In this document: positions 55,069-61,625 of the stretch, piece after piece
Position numbering within the stretch: position 1 is the first letter of the stretch
How the letters are laid out: every line of letters begins with the position of its first letter
IMG/VR virus record: IMGVR_UViG_3300046516_000835
Location: 1-63,964 of that record
Direction: 5' to 3' (one strand)
Source: a virus
DNA length: 63,964 nucleotides
The notes under the pieces: model-generated
What the model was told of the DNA's origin: nothing
What the model saw: the letters and a program-made list of their open reading frames with translations, nothing else
Databases searched by the model: none
Position numbers and translations under genes: made by a program

Positions 55069-55220
55069 CGACAAATGTCCGGAGTGCAGAACACCATGTC
55101 TCCCCCGCACGCGACACAGTGAAGGTGACCGTCTGAGTGATCTTGAAACGCGGCATGGTCGCAGTGAAAGTGCGCTGCGGGGTTGGCGACGATGATTTGC
55201 TCCACCTCGCAGCGGGTCAC
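55065..55220 (-). CDS. Zinc-finger-like peptide, 51 aa, between terminase genes
   Basis: The frame starts with GTG overlapping the stop of the small terminase gene (GTGA) and ends in ATGA with the large terminase start, so it is precisely coupled on both sides. The sequence has CDHAAF, then HLHCVACGGD, VFCTPDIC: Cys20, His22, Cys35, Cys38, Cys45 and Cys50, a likely zinc-binding set. Because of its size it is easily missed. A role as a terminase partner or HNH-like accessory is possible; no HNH motif is complete. Confidence 0.7.
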   Translation of the reverse strand: MTRCEVEQIIVANPAAHFHCDHAAFQDHSDGHLHCVACGGDMVFCTPDICR

Positions 55221-55489
55221 AACGACTGGTCCTGCGCGTCGAGGCGGACGTTCACCTGCGTCACGATTACGGGCTCACCACTTGAGGCACGACCGTGTCC
55301 GAACTCGATGACCTTCGCGGCAGCGCTGATGCGCGCGGCTGGGTCGGCCTTCGTGTCGTGCATGATGGCACGGAGGACGCGAAGGGCCTCAGTCGCGTGA
55401 CGCTGTGCGCTCCGCTGGAAGGCCGTCTTCTTGACGGTGGCAGCTTGCTGCGCGTCGGTCGGGAGGGCGGGGAGGGTTTTCTTAGGCAT
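55217..55489 (-). CDS. Terminase small subunit candidate
   Basis: 90 residues from the ATG at 55489. The helical, basic core (AFQRSAQRHATEALRVLRAI; DPAARISAAAKVIEFGHGRA) resembles small terminase DNA-binding regions, in which an HGxA-like ending is common. It precedes the large terminase with a small zinc protein between. The upstream open frame is low-complexity and is rejected. Confidence 0.6.
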   Translation of the reverse strand: MPKKTLPALPTDAQQAATVKKTAFQRSAQRHATEALRVLRAIMHDTKADPAARISAAAKVIEFGHGRASSGEPVIVTQVNVRLDAQDQSL

Positions 55490-55499
55490 GATCAGATCA

Positions 55500-56024
55500 C
55501 TACTTAGTGATCGGATTGGTGTTGACGAGCTCGTAGTGCGGGCCGTCGAGGAAGTCTGGGCCGTCGTGTCTCGTGCAGTAGTTGGAGACTTGAGTAGTGA
55601 GAGGGTCGGGCAGATCATTGAGATGGCGGTCCCACACCCCGCCCCACCGTAGGGTGATGCCGAGGGCGATGGAGGCGTCGCGCATTGCTGCGGCGATCGG
55701 ATATATGAGAGGCCACTCCCAGCGGAATTTGAGGTCGACGAGGGGCACGAGGTCTACGGCGTGCCCGTAGCCGTCGATCGGGTTGATTTGGTGCTTACCC
55801 ATCCCTGTCCCCGGACTACCGTCCGGGCACCGGGAGCCGATTGGGTAGCCGTTGAGCTTGGAGGTGTGACGCTGGAAGGCAGCGAGTTGATCGGCTTGGG
55901 AGCGCACACCTTCGAAGACGGCGAACTGTTGGGTGCAGGTCATGGAGGCTTTGGCGATGACGCTCGCTAGATCGGGGTGGACCTGCTTGAGACGAAGGAC
56001 GGAGGTGGGTGAGAGAGGGGGCAT
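55500..56024 (-). CDS. M15-type peptidase endolysin
   Basis: 174 residues. FAVFEGVRSQADQLAAFQRH is the substrate strand of L-alanyl-D-glutamate peptidases; GKHQINPIDGYGHAVDLVPL carries zinc ligands (H78 and/or H88, D91), and FLDGPHYEL near 163 the last histidine. It is the first gene of the minus-strand structural block, far from the holin candidate at 31408. It would need the holin to reach the cell wall, since it has no signal peptide. Confidence 0.85.
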   Translation of the reverse strand: MPPLSPTSVLRLKQVHPDLASVIAKASMTCTQQFAVFEGVRSQADQLAAFQRHTSKLNGYPIGSRCPDGSPGTGMGKHQINPIDGYGHAVDLVPLVDLKFRWEWPLIYPIAAAMRDASIALGITLRWGGVWDRHLNDLPDPLTTQVSNYCTRHDGPDFLDGPHYELVNTNPITK

Positions 56025-56239
56025 TGTACGGTGGTCCTGGTGTAGAATGGGTCAAGATGGTCGAAGTTCAGTTGAGCGGCAGATGCTGATCCCCAAAATC
56101 CGCCGCTGGGAATCATTGCGAAAACATTACAAAGGTTTAATTAGCCTGTAACCAAACGTACAGTACGGGGCACGTCCGTCGTGCTAGTATGTGTGTACGG
56201 TGCGATTAGGCACTGTGATAATAGGAGATGGTACTGAAT
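56025..56239. promoter_or_regulatory. Divergent intergenic region, endolysin to family member B
   Basis: The 215 bases lie between minus-strand and plus-strand operons and must hold promoters for both. The plus side has TTACAAAGG with TTTAATTAGCC and a later TAGTATGTG stretch; no spacing is good enough to name a single promoter. No gene supported. Confidence 0.45.
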
Positions 56240-56563
56240 ATGGCAAAAAAGACCCCGGTCCTCGCGACCGAGACCCCGAACGTGGCCGATGCAATCGTCG
56301 CAGCGGCATCCGCCTTCGGCGCACCCCCCGCCCCGATCGTCACCAAGGGCAAGGCACCGAAACTCGCGGGCACGATTACCCTCGTCCAACCCATCAACCC
56401 CAAGGAGATCAACTCCAAGGCACGCGCCCGCTACGCCCTCTACACGACGGGCATGTCCACCGATGCATACGTGGAGGCGTGCATCGCAGCGGGTCAATCG
56501 CGCCGCAACGCAACGGGCGATCTCCCGTGGGATACCAAGCGCGGGTACATCACCATCGACTAG
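56240..56563 (+). CDS. Four-member phage family protein, member B (107 aa)
   Basis: Starts at the second ATG (56240), since TAGGAG abuts the first. The N-terminal half is Ala/Pro-rich and disordered (TPNVADAIVAAASAFGAPPA). The shared C-terminal domain reads INPKEINSKARARYALYTTG, MSTDAYVEACIAAGQSRRNA, TGDLPWDTKRGYITID. A terminator follows at 56571-56607, so the gene is its own transcription unit, similar to member D. Confidence 0.75.
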   Translation: MAKKTPVLATETPNVADAIVAAASAFGAPPAPIVTKGKAPKLAGTITLVQPINPKEINSKARARYALYTTGMSTDAYVEACIAAGQSRRNATGDLPWDTKRGYITID

Positions 56564-56570
56564 GTGCCTC

Positions 56571-56607
56571 GCCCGTAGGGCAGGGTCTCGCACCCTGCCC
56601 CTCGGGC
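56571..56607 (+). terminator. Terminator after member B
   Basis: GGGCAGGGT pairs with ACCCTGCCC (56578-56600) and GCCCG/CGGGC extends it outside. A long T tract is not present, but the 14-bp total stem is strong. Confidence 0.65.
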
Positions 56608-56641
56608 GGAGCATGGGGCTTCGCACAACAGGAGAACTACG

Positions 56642-56794
56642 ATGTCAGTACAGCAGATGGTCGCTGCCTACCTCGCGACGCACAACGTCACTCGCTGCCC
56701 CGAACGGACCGCCGCCTCGCGCCTTCGGTGGCACATGGTCTCGCATCCCACTCACAACCTGCCACTCTCGCTTGGCATCGTAGGTCGCTGGTAG
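56642..56794 (+). CDS. Small protein, 50 aa
   Basis: CACAACAGGAGAACTACG precedes ATG at 56642 and TAG follows at 56792. The peptide (MSVQQMVAAYLATHNVTRCP to ...LSLGIVGRW) is short and mostly polar with one Cys; it has the same ribosome signal as its neighbours. A hairpin follows at 56804-56827. No family recognised. Confidence 0.55.
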   Translation: MSVQQMVAAYLATHNVTRCPERTAASRLRWHMVSHPTHNLPLSLGIVGRW

Positions 56795-56803
56795 GCGGCC
56801 TCA

Positions 56804-56827
56804 TGACCCATCGGCGACGGTGGGTCA
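56804..56827 (+). terminator. Hairpin after the 50-aa gene
   Basis: TGACCCA pairs with TGGGTCA around a loop that can pair further (TCG/CGG). Short and without a T tract; a weak terminator or stabiliser. Confidence 0.45.
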
Positions 56828-56864
56828 TCGGCTGCCTATCGTGGCGGTACAACAGGAGACGAGC

Positions 56865-57068
56865 ATGAACACGAGCACGATCACCCTACAGGGTACCATC
56901 GCCGAAGGATCGATGGTCATCGACTTCCAGTCACTGACGAAGGGCGGCCTATCGTCGCTACGCTACCTCTGCGAGACAGAGGCAACGAAGAACCCCGATC
57001 CTCGCATCGCCGACTACTATCACCAAGCGGCGCGCGCGATCCACACCCTACAGGAGGAGGTGAGATGA
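56865..57068 (+). CDS. Small protein, 67 aa
   Basis: ACAACAGGAGACGAGC precedes ATG at 56865. It begins MNTSTITLQGTIAEGSMVID and ends with a helix (ADYYHQAARAIHTLQEEVR). The stop overlaps the next start (ATGA). Function is unknown. Confidence 0.55.
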   Translation: MNTSTITLQGTIAEGSMVIDFQSLTKGGLSSLRYLCETEATKNPDPRIADYYHQAARAIHTLQEEVR

Positions 57069-57319
57069 CCCGACCAACCCCGCTCAGCATGAGCGACGAC
57101 TACCACCCGACGCCGATGACGTTCCTGCTAGGCACGCCGAAGTGGCGAGCGATGACGCCGGAGCAGCGTCTCCATCATCACGCAGAGTATGATGGATACA
57201 TCGCGTCTGATGGACGATGGACCTATATCATGACGATCGACCCCGGAGGAGCGAAGATCCGCTGCCTTCGTACAGGATGGAAGGAGCTCGTGTTCGTGAT
57301 GGACGCGCAGCTCGGCTGA
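57065..57319 (+). CDS. Hypothetical protein, 84 aa
   Basis: ATGA start. Residues 20-50 (FLLGTPKWRAMTPEQRLHHH) are helical and the end (WTYIMTIDPGGAKIRCLRTG) is beta-rich. No family recognised. A hairpin at 57329-57352 ends this operon. Confidence 0.55.
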   Translation: MTRPTPLSMSDDYHPTPMTFLLGTPKWRAMTPEQRLHHHAEYDGYIASDGRWTYIMTIDPGGAKIRCLRTGWKELVFVMDAQLG

Positions 57320-57328
57320 TCTTCATTA

Positions 57329-57384
57329 CTCGCAGATTAAATTTACTGCGAGGACTTGCCTTCGGTCATCGTGCCGGGTTACAC
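57329..57384 (+). promoter_or_regulatory. Terminator hairpin followed by promoter
   Basis: CTCGCAG (57329-57335) pairs with CTGCGAG (57346-57352), and four bases later TTGCCT (57356-57361), 17 bp, TTACAC (57379-57384) repeats the promoter arrangement at 8876-8904. Confidence 0.5.
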
Positions 57385-57427
57385 TTCAATTACAGTGCAT
57401 ATCAACCACAAACACGAGGATTACCAG

Positions 57428-57598
57428 ATGGATACCACGAAACCCATGTCCTTCGTCATGGCGATGCGCGAGTTCTTCGGGCGCAAGGACGGCCAGAGCC
57501 TGACCGAGTTTGCCGCCGAGCTCAAGACCCTCAACGACGCCGAGAAGGCGTTTTTCATCGCCGGCCTGAAGGAAGCCGGGTTCAACATCGCGCAATAG
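57428..57598 (+). CDS. Small conserved phage protein, 56 aa
   Basis: CGAGGATTACCAG precedes ATG at 57428; the longer frame starts inside the promoter. The text SFVMAMREFFGRKDGQSLTE then FAAELKTLNDAEKAFFIAGL matches a family of 50-60 residue phage peptides with FFGxKxGQxLxEFxxELKxL, seen in varied phages; function is unknown. Confidence 0.65.
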   Translation: MDTTKPMSFVMAMREFFGRKDGQSLTEFAAELKTLNDAEKAFFIAGLKEAGFNIAQ

Positions 57599-57668
57599 CA
57601 GCGGTGAGTCGTGTGGCGCGAGCCCACGACTGCCCGAAGCGATTGTGCTTCAAACAGGAGAGCCTACC

Positions 57669-58076
57669 ATGAAGATGAACGACGAACAGAAGAAGATGTA
57701 CGCGGCGATGACGCCCGAGCAGAAGAAGGCGTACGACGCCCTGCCGAACGACACGCTGAAGGCCCAGACCTTCGCGGGTCTCAAGGCGAAGGCGGCAGCG
57801 GCGGCGACCGAAAAGGCGAAGACCAAAGAGCCGAAGATCCCGAAGGTCCACGCGGCCGACTCCCGGGTCATCACGTTGGTGGTCGAGAAGAACCCCAAGC
57901 GTGAGACGAGCGCGGCGCACGCCCGCTTCGCCCTCTACAAGACGGGCATGACGGTCGACGCCTACATCGCGACCTGCACCGAGAAGCTGGCGAAGCAGCA
58001 GCCGGGAGTGAAGCGCGACGCCCGCGCCGACATCGCCTGGGACCTCAAGCACAAGCACATCACGGTGAGTGAGTGA
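57669..58076 (+). CDS. Four-member phage family protein, member C (135 aa)
   Basis: CAAACAGGAGAGCCTACC precedes ATG at 57669. The first 70 residues are very Lys/Ala-rich (MKMNDEQKKMYAAMTPEQKK; FAGLKAKAAAAATEKAKTKE). The shared domain follows: EKNPKRETSAAHARFALYKT, GMTVDAYIATCTEKLAKQQP, ARADIAWDLKHKHITVSE. Of the four members it most clearly shows the consensus NPKR-x3-A-x-RF-x-LY-K-x-GMTVDAY...DIxWD. A strong terminator follows. Confidence 0.75.
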   Translation: MKMNDEQKKMYAAMTPEQKKAYDALPNDTLKAQTFAGLKAKAAAAATEKAKTKEPKIPKVHAADSRVITLVVEKNPKRETSAAHARFALYKTGMTVDAYIATCTEKLAKQQPGVKRDARADIAWDLKHKHITVSE

Positions 58077-58082
58077 AAGTTA

Positions 58083-58109
58083 GGGAATCGCGCCCTTCGC
58101 GCGGTTCCC
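58083..58109 (+). terminator. Terminator after member C
   Basis: GGGAATCGCGC pairs with GCGCGGTTCCC (one wobble) around CCTTC, followed by CTTCTT. It ends member C's unit. Confidence 0.7.
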
Positions 58110-58140
58110 CTTCTTGCACTCACGCACATGGGAGAAACGA

Positions 58141-58386
58141 ATGTCAAAGAGACACGCCGACGCGTGCATGATCGTCGACCCCGGAGCCTGCAATCCCTCC
58201 GGCATCGCTCATTCAATCATCGAGGCTTGCGCCGAAGTACGATCCGAGGGCGGCGGGACACAGGCGATTTGTGACGATCCAGCCGTGCGACTGATGGTCT
58301 ACCAGCTCGCTTGGATTTGCAAGGTGACGGATGCGATGAGCGACTACAACGAATCGCTCAATCTCTGTACGGCGCTGAGGGGATAA
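58141..58386 (+). CDS. Hypothetical protein, 81 aa
   Basis: GGGAGAAACGA precedes ATG at 58141. It has five cysteines spread over its length (CMIV, ACNP, ACAE, ICDD, ICKV) and a helical end. Possibly a small zinc-binding or disulfide protein. Convergent with the minus-strand gene ending at 58420; a hairpin lies between. Confidence 0.55.
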   Translation: MSKRHADACMIVDPGACNPSGIAHSIIEACAEVRSEGGGTQAICDDPAVRLMVYQLAWICKVTDAMSDYNESLNLCTALRG

Positions 58387-58388
58387 CC

Positions 58389-58412
58389 ACGCTGAGACGA
58401 AGCTCAGCGTGC
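58389..58412. terminator. Bidirectional terminator between convergent genes
   Basis: CACGCTGAG pairs with CTCAGCGTG over 9 bp around a 6-nt loop, in the 33-bp gap between convergent genes. Confidence 0.65.
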
Positions 58413-58419
58413 CTGAGAT

Positions 58420-58965
58420 TTAGCACGGATGATGTGCTGTTGACAACATAATTTTACGTGATCCACGCCGGATGCTCTTTTTCATCAGGCGTGGATCATG
58501 ATACCGGGCGAGCAGGTCCACCTCATCTTCGCACTCACGAGCGAGGATCAGATAGCCCTGATCGGTATCTTCCATAAGGCTGAACATCACACGACCCGGC
58601 GTCGCACGCGCTACGGCGCTCCATGCGATGCCTCCGGCGCGCAGGCGCATGGCGGCCCGTACAGGGCTTGAAAGAGCCTGTACGCGCTCAAAAAGCCTCT
58701 CTGCGGCTTCACTGATGGTGGACCAGCGGGTGCCGCTGTCTGCGGCGGGCGAGGGCGGGGAGAGCAAGTCGGCGACGTCGCAGTTCAGTTCGCGTGCGAT
58801 GGCGAATAAGGTCCAGCGATCTCGTATGAAGAGGCGACCGTAGTTGACGTGTGCGAATCCTAGTTTGGCGCTCGGTCGGCGAGCGGACTCGCGAGCTATG
58901 ACGAGAGCGGCGATCTGTATCGCACGCTCGACGTTGGAGATTCGCTCTTGGTCTGGAGTCTGCAC
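58420..58965 (-). CDS. Putative DNA-binding regulator, 181 aa
   Basis: GTG start at 58965 with GAAGG upstream. Residues 100-130 (LSSPVRAAMRLRAGGIAWSA then VARATPGRVMF) look like a sigma-region-4-type HTH; the N-terminal helix (ERISNVERAIQIAALVIARE) may be a second HTH or dimer helix. It is the only minus-strand gene in the 56-64 kb block and lies beside the R2 element, so it could bind there and regulate the divergent operons. Fold assignment is tentative. Confidence 0.55.
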   Translation of the reverse strand: MQTPDQERISNVERAIQIAALVIARESARRPSAKLGFAHVNYGRLFIRDRWTLFAIARELNCDVADLLSPPSPAADSGTRWSTISEAAERLFERVQALSSPVRAAMRLRAGGIAWSAVARATPGRVMFSLMEDTDQGYLILARECEDEVDLLARYHDPRLMKKSIRRGSRKIMLSTAHHPC

Positions 58966-59284
58966 GCGAGGGACCTTCGATCAGGCGATTGGGAGCTTAT
59001 ATGAGGCGAGCGGGAGGAGCAAGTTGTCGTGCATAGAATCAAACGTCTGCTGAAAGATGGATGCTCTATGCGAGCGCGCGGAAGAAAATGCTGAGAGAGC
59101 CTCGCCCCCGCCCCTCGCGTATAGTAAAAAGACCTTTCGATACATTGCTCGCCCGTAATGAAAGTAACGGAATCGTTAACACACATCCACATCACATCAA
59201 TCCTTACCCTATCCCCGCTACGCATACCCATTTGGAAACAGATAACCTCTTTCCCCTTTGGAAACAACCACTTAACCGAAAGAC

Positions 59285-59346
59285 TATCCCCTTTACTTCC
59301 ATTCCAATGTTTTGAAAAAAATTTTTGCCTCGCGGGCGCTCGCGCG
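59285..59346 (-). repeat. 62-bp element R2, inverted partner of 28195-28256
   Basis: Read on the minus strand it matches R1 at 50 of 62 positions without a gap: 20 identical bases at one end, an A/T-tract, and AAGTAAAGGGGATA at the other. The element points toward the regulator gene, just as R1 points toward the SNF2 gene. Confidence 0.8.
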
Positions 59347-59432
59347 CTGTCGACCAAACAGATATTGCCGCCACGTAATCCTTAATGTTCGTAATCTTTA
59401 CCTCACACCCCACCCCGACCGTAGACGACCCC

Positions 59433-59462
59433 TTTACATCCACCATCCGCCCACAGTACAAT
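59433..59462 (+). promoter_or_regulatory. Putative promoter (TTTACA, 18 bp, TACAAT)
   Basis: TTTACATCC followed after 18 bp by TACAAT (5 of 6 of TATAAT). The operon starting at 59501 follows with GTATAGGAGACCC. Same arrangement as at 62614-62643. Confidence 0.55.
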
Positions 59463-59500
59463 TACCCACACTGACACTCCGTATAGGAGACCCAATCATC

Positions 59501-59737
59501 ATGCCCATAACCCCGACCGCGCCGATGCACCCGTTCGACGTGAGCCGTGCCCGCGCAAAGTGGGACAGACTGTGCGCCGCTCGTCTAGAACAGAAGCGCC
59601 TGGACCGTGAGGCCACAGCGGCCCGAATGTCCGCCCTCCTGCACAGCACTATCTTGCAGGACGCTCAGGACGACTGGGACAATTTCAACAGAGAGGACCT
59701 GCCATGCCAGCCGACACACTACGCTACTTCACCGTGA
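59501..59737 (+). CDS. Small helical protein, 78 aa
   Basis: TAGGAGACCC precedes ATG at 59501. It begins MPITPTAPMHPFDVSRARAK and is helical and basic through WDRLCAARLEQKRLDREATA, then acidic. First gene of the plus-strand operon. Function is unknown. Confidence 0.55.
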   Translation: MPITPTAPMHPFDVSRARAKWDRLCAARLEQKRLDREATAARMSALLHSTILQDAQDDWDNFNREDLPCQPTHYATSP

Positions 59738-59949
59738 TGGGACGCGGAGAGTTCCCACTCGACATGCTCCGCTACGACCAGTGCCACCCCTACCGAAGCG
59801 AGGATGCCGCCGCAATCGGATACAACAGCCGACACGACGACCCATCCCAAATCCGCACCGTGGTCCTCGTCACCACCAGTCCCAACTCCCCGACCCCCGC
59901 TCGCTGGTCCAGCTTCCTCTGGGGCTGCAAAGGAGGAATCAACACATGA
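59704..59949 (+). CDS. Hypothetical protein, 81 aa
   Basis: GAGAGG precedes ATG at 59704; overlaps the previous gene by 34 bases. It starts MPADTLRYFTVMGRGEFPLD MLRYD, with QCHPYRSEDAAAI following. The end (WSSFLWGCKGGINT) contains the next gene's ribosome site. This pattern (YFTVxGxGxFPxDMLRYD) is found in several small phage proteins of unknown function. Confidence 0.6.
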   Translation: MPADTLRYFTVMGRGEFPLDMLRYDQCHPYRSEDAAAIGYNSRHDDPSQIRTVVLVTTSPNSPTPARWSSFLWGCKGGINT

Positions 59950-60203
59950 CCTTCGACGAATGGCGCGCGACCCGTCGCCGTACGACGACTACCTGTGACG
60001 TGACAGAGCGTGAGATCCCATGCTACGAGTACGGCCCCGGCCGGAACGTGATCAACATCGAGTCAGGAGGCCAGTGTGCCCCGCCAGGATCACCCGATGA
60101 GGCATACACTCTCGAGTGGATGGGCGAGTATCACGAGTCCTCCGATCTCCACCACCTCGAGACCATACTCTTCGACCGTGCCACCCGAGAGGGCCTACTG
60201 TGA
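59946..60203 (+). CDS. Hypothetical protein, 85 aa
   Basis: AAAGGAGGAATCAACAC precedes ATG at 59946, overlapping the previous stop. It begins MTFDEWRATRRRTTTTCDVT and is acidic afterward. The end (LHHLETILFDRATREGLL) is helical. No family recognised. Confidence 0.55.
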   Translation: MTFDEWRATRRRTTTTCDVTEREIPCYEYGPGRNVINIESGGQCAPPGSPDEAYTLEWMGEYHESSDLHHLETILFDRATREGLL

Positions 60204-60364
60204 GCAACCCTGAACCGAAGTGGGAGCGCGTAACCGACACCACTCACCGCCTACCAGTCCCAGGAGGATGGCTCTACACCCATCGCATCTGGCAGCGCGA
60301 GACCCTAATCACCGCGACCACCACCTTCGTCCCCAACCCACCCACCGACACGAGGACCGCATGA
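60200..60364 (+). CDS. Small protein, 54 aa
   Basis: GTG start in a GTGA overlap at 60200. It reads MSNPEPKWERVTDTTHRLPV then PGGWLYTHRIWQRETLITAT. A small beta-rich peptide; it resembles short phage proteins with RLPVPGGWLYR-type text. Function is unknown. Confidence 0.6.
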   Translation: MSNPEPKWERVTDTTHRLPVPGGWLYTHRIWQRETLITATTTFVPNPPTDTRTA

Positions 60365-60705
60365 CTCGAGCCCCGTCCCGTCCCCAAACTCTCGACGAAG
60401 CCATAGCTGAGGTTGCCATCCAACTCCGCCTCCTCAGCCACCGCCGCGTCCTCGTCAAGAATCGACAGCTCCACGTCGCCGACGCCCCGCTGCGATACCC
60501 TACCTCCGGCTCCACCACCTCCTATATCTCATTCATCGGCCGCAGCTCTCAGACCCCATCTCACCAGATCGGCGCCTGCCTCATCTACCCACCAGACACC
60601 CCGTCCAACTCCGCCACCAATCACCCCATCTCCACCATGAGCGACTGTAAGTCAGTCGCTCAGGCAATCTGGACCCGCATCCAACTCAACGAGGCAACCC
60701 CATGA
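60361..60705 (+). CDS. Hypothetical protein, 114 aa
   Basis: ATGA start. The N-terminal helix (LDEAIAEVAIQLRLLSHRRV) is followed by a Ser/Thr-rich region and a final helix (DCKSVAQAIWTRIQLNEATP). A perfect 10-bp hairpin (60638-60662) lies in the coding sequence. No family recognised. Confidence 0.55.
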   Translation: MTRAPSRPQTLDEAIAEVAIQLRLLSHRRVLVKNRQLHVADAPLRYPTSGSTTSYISFIGRSSQTPSHQIGACLIYPPDTPSNSATNHPISTMSDCKSVAQAIWTRIQLNEATP

Positions 60706-61160
60706 CCAACTCCAACCTCCCACCCGGAGTCACCACCCAGATGCTCCCCGGCTGTACCCAAGCCGACGCAGACCGCGAGCAACTGCTCGAGATCATTACA
60801 GAACAGTTCGACGACACCATCACCGAGCGCGACGAAGCCCTGATCACCCGCATCGCCGACCTCATGACCGAGCGGGAGGGCATCGCCCGCTTCGAGGAGT
60901 ACCAGCAGGGTCGACAGAGTGTCCTTGCCGACCTCACCGAGTACTTCACCCCCGACACCAGCCCCAACATCCCATTCCTTAAACTCCCCCCGCCCATCCA
61001 ACGTGACTTGAACGAGGCGTACGAGGACGACGGAGGTATCCCAACCCTGACAGTCTACGAACATCTCGACACCTACCTCCGCTACAATGGCATCATCGGC
61101 TACACCTCCAGTATCGTCGCAGCGGTGATTGGTCTAGTTCGAGGTATCACGACTGACTGA
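60702..61160 (+). CDS. Acidic hypothetical protein, 152 aa
   Basis: ATGA start. Strongly acidic helical first half (LLEIITEQFDDTITERDEAL then ITRIADLMTEREGIARFEEY), and a hydrophobic end (TSSIVAAVIGLVRGITTD) that may associate with membrane. No family recognised. Confidence 0.55.
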   Translation: MTNSNLPPGVTTQMLPGCTQADADREQLLEIITEQFDDTITERDEALITRIADLMTEREGIARFEEYQQGRQSVLADLTEYFTPDTSPNIPFLKLPPPIQRDLNEAYEDDGGIPTLTVYEHLDTYLRYNGIIGYTSSIVAAVIGLVRGITTD

Positions 61161-61214
61161 CGACGGCTTGCCCGACCATATCAGCCCATACCCACACTAA
61201 GATAGGAGACTAAG

Positions 61215-61589
61215 ATGACTACCCGACCCTCGTGGCTCGGCCACTTCAACGAGCCGCCGCCCAACCTCACCACCATCACCGAAGCACAATTCTGGCAGAA
61301 GTTCGATAGCGGAGCTGCCGACCCAACCTCCAAGGAGCGAGCGTGGCTCGTCCACACTCCCAAAGATCACCCATTCTACGCCACCAACCTCGTCCTATTC
61401 TGCTACAGCGATGACACCGCTGTCGGCTTCGTCCGTCGCGTACACGAAGCCCTCCCCGCCCCTCCCACCACCTTCGTCCGAGCCGCTCGCTGCAACCACA
61501 CCTTCACCGAGCGCACCGTCGGCCGCTGCCTGCACGAATACCGATGCACCCTCTGTGACTACGCCTACACCGTGGACAGTTCCGATTGA
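61215..61589 (+). CDS. Protein with C-terminal zinc ribbon, 124 aa
   Basis: GATAGGAGACTAAG precedes ATG. The end reads CNHTFTERTVGRCLHEYRCT then LCDYAYTVDSSD: a Cys/His set (C-x-H, C-x4-C-x2-C) typical of a zinc ribbon. The first 80 residues are alpha/beta. Function is unknown. Confidence 0.55.
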   Translation: MTTRPSWLGHFNEPPPNLTTITEAQFWQKFDSGAADPTSKERAWLVHTPKDHPFYATNLVLFCYSDDTAVGFVRRVHEALPAPPTTFVRAARCNHTFTERTVGRCLHEYRCTLCDYAYTVDSSD

Positions 61590-61605
61590 CGTACTTACGT
61601 CAATC
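61584..61605 (+). terminator. Hairpin over a stop codon, 10-bp stem
   Basis: GATTGACGTA pairs exactly with TACGTCAATC around two bases; the TGA stop (61587-61589) is in the 5' arm. The next ribosome site (CAACAGGAGACC) follows immediately, so attenuation or RNA protection fits as well as termination. Confidence 0.55.
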
Positions 61606-61625
61606 GACAACAACAGGAGACCAAG

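Larger units (their letters stand above)
58966..59500. other. Divergent regulatory region between regulator gene and plus-strand operon
   Basis: 535 bases without an accepted gene. It holds R2 (59285-59346), a doubled TTTGGAAACA (59231-59240, 59257-59266), A+T-rich DNA and a promoter-like pair (59433-59462). It is the counterpart of 28024-28520, nearly opposite on the circle. Confidence 0.65.

Noticed and set aside
59204-59461. Minus-strand frame of 85 codons over R2
   Set aside because: Same reason as for 28116-28325; it also crosses the promoter-like sequence of the opposing operon.
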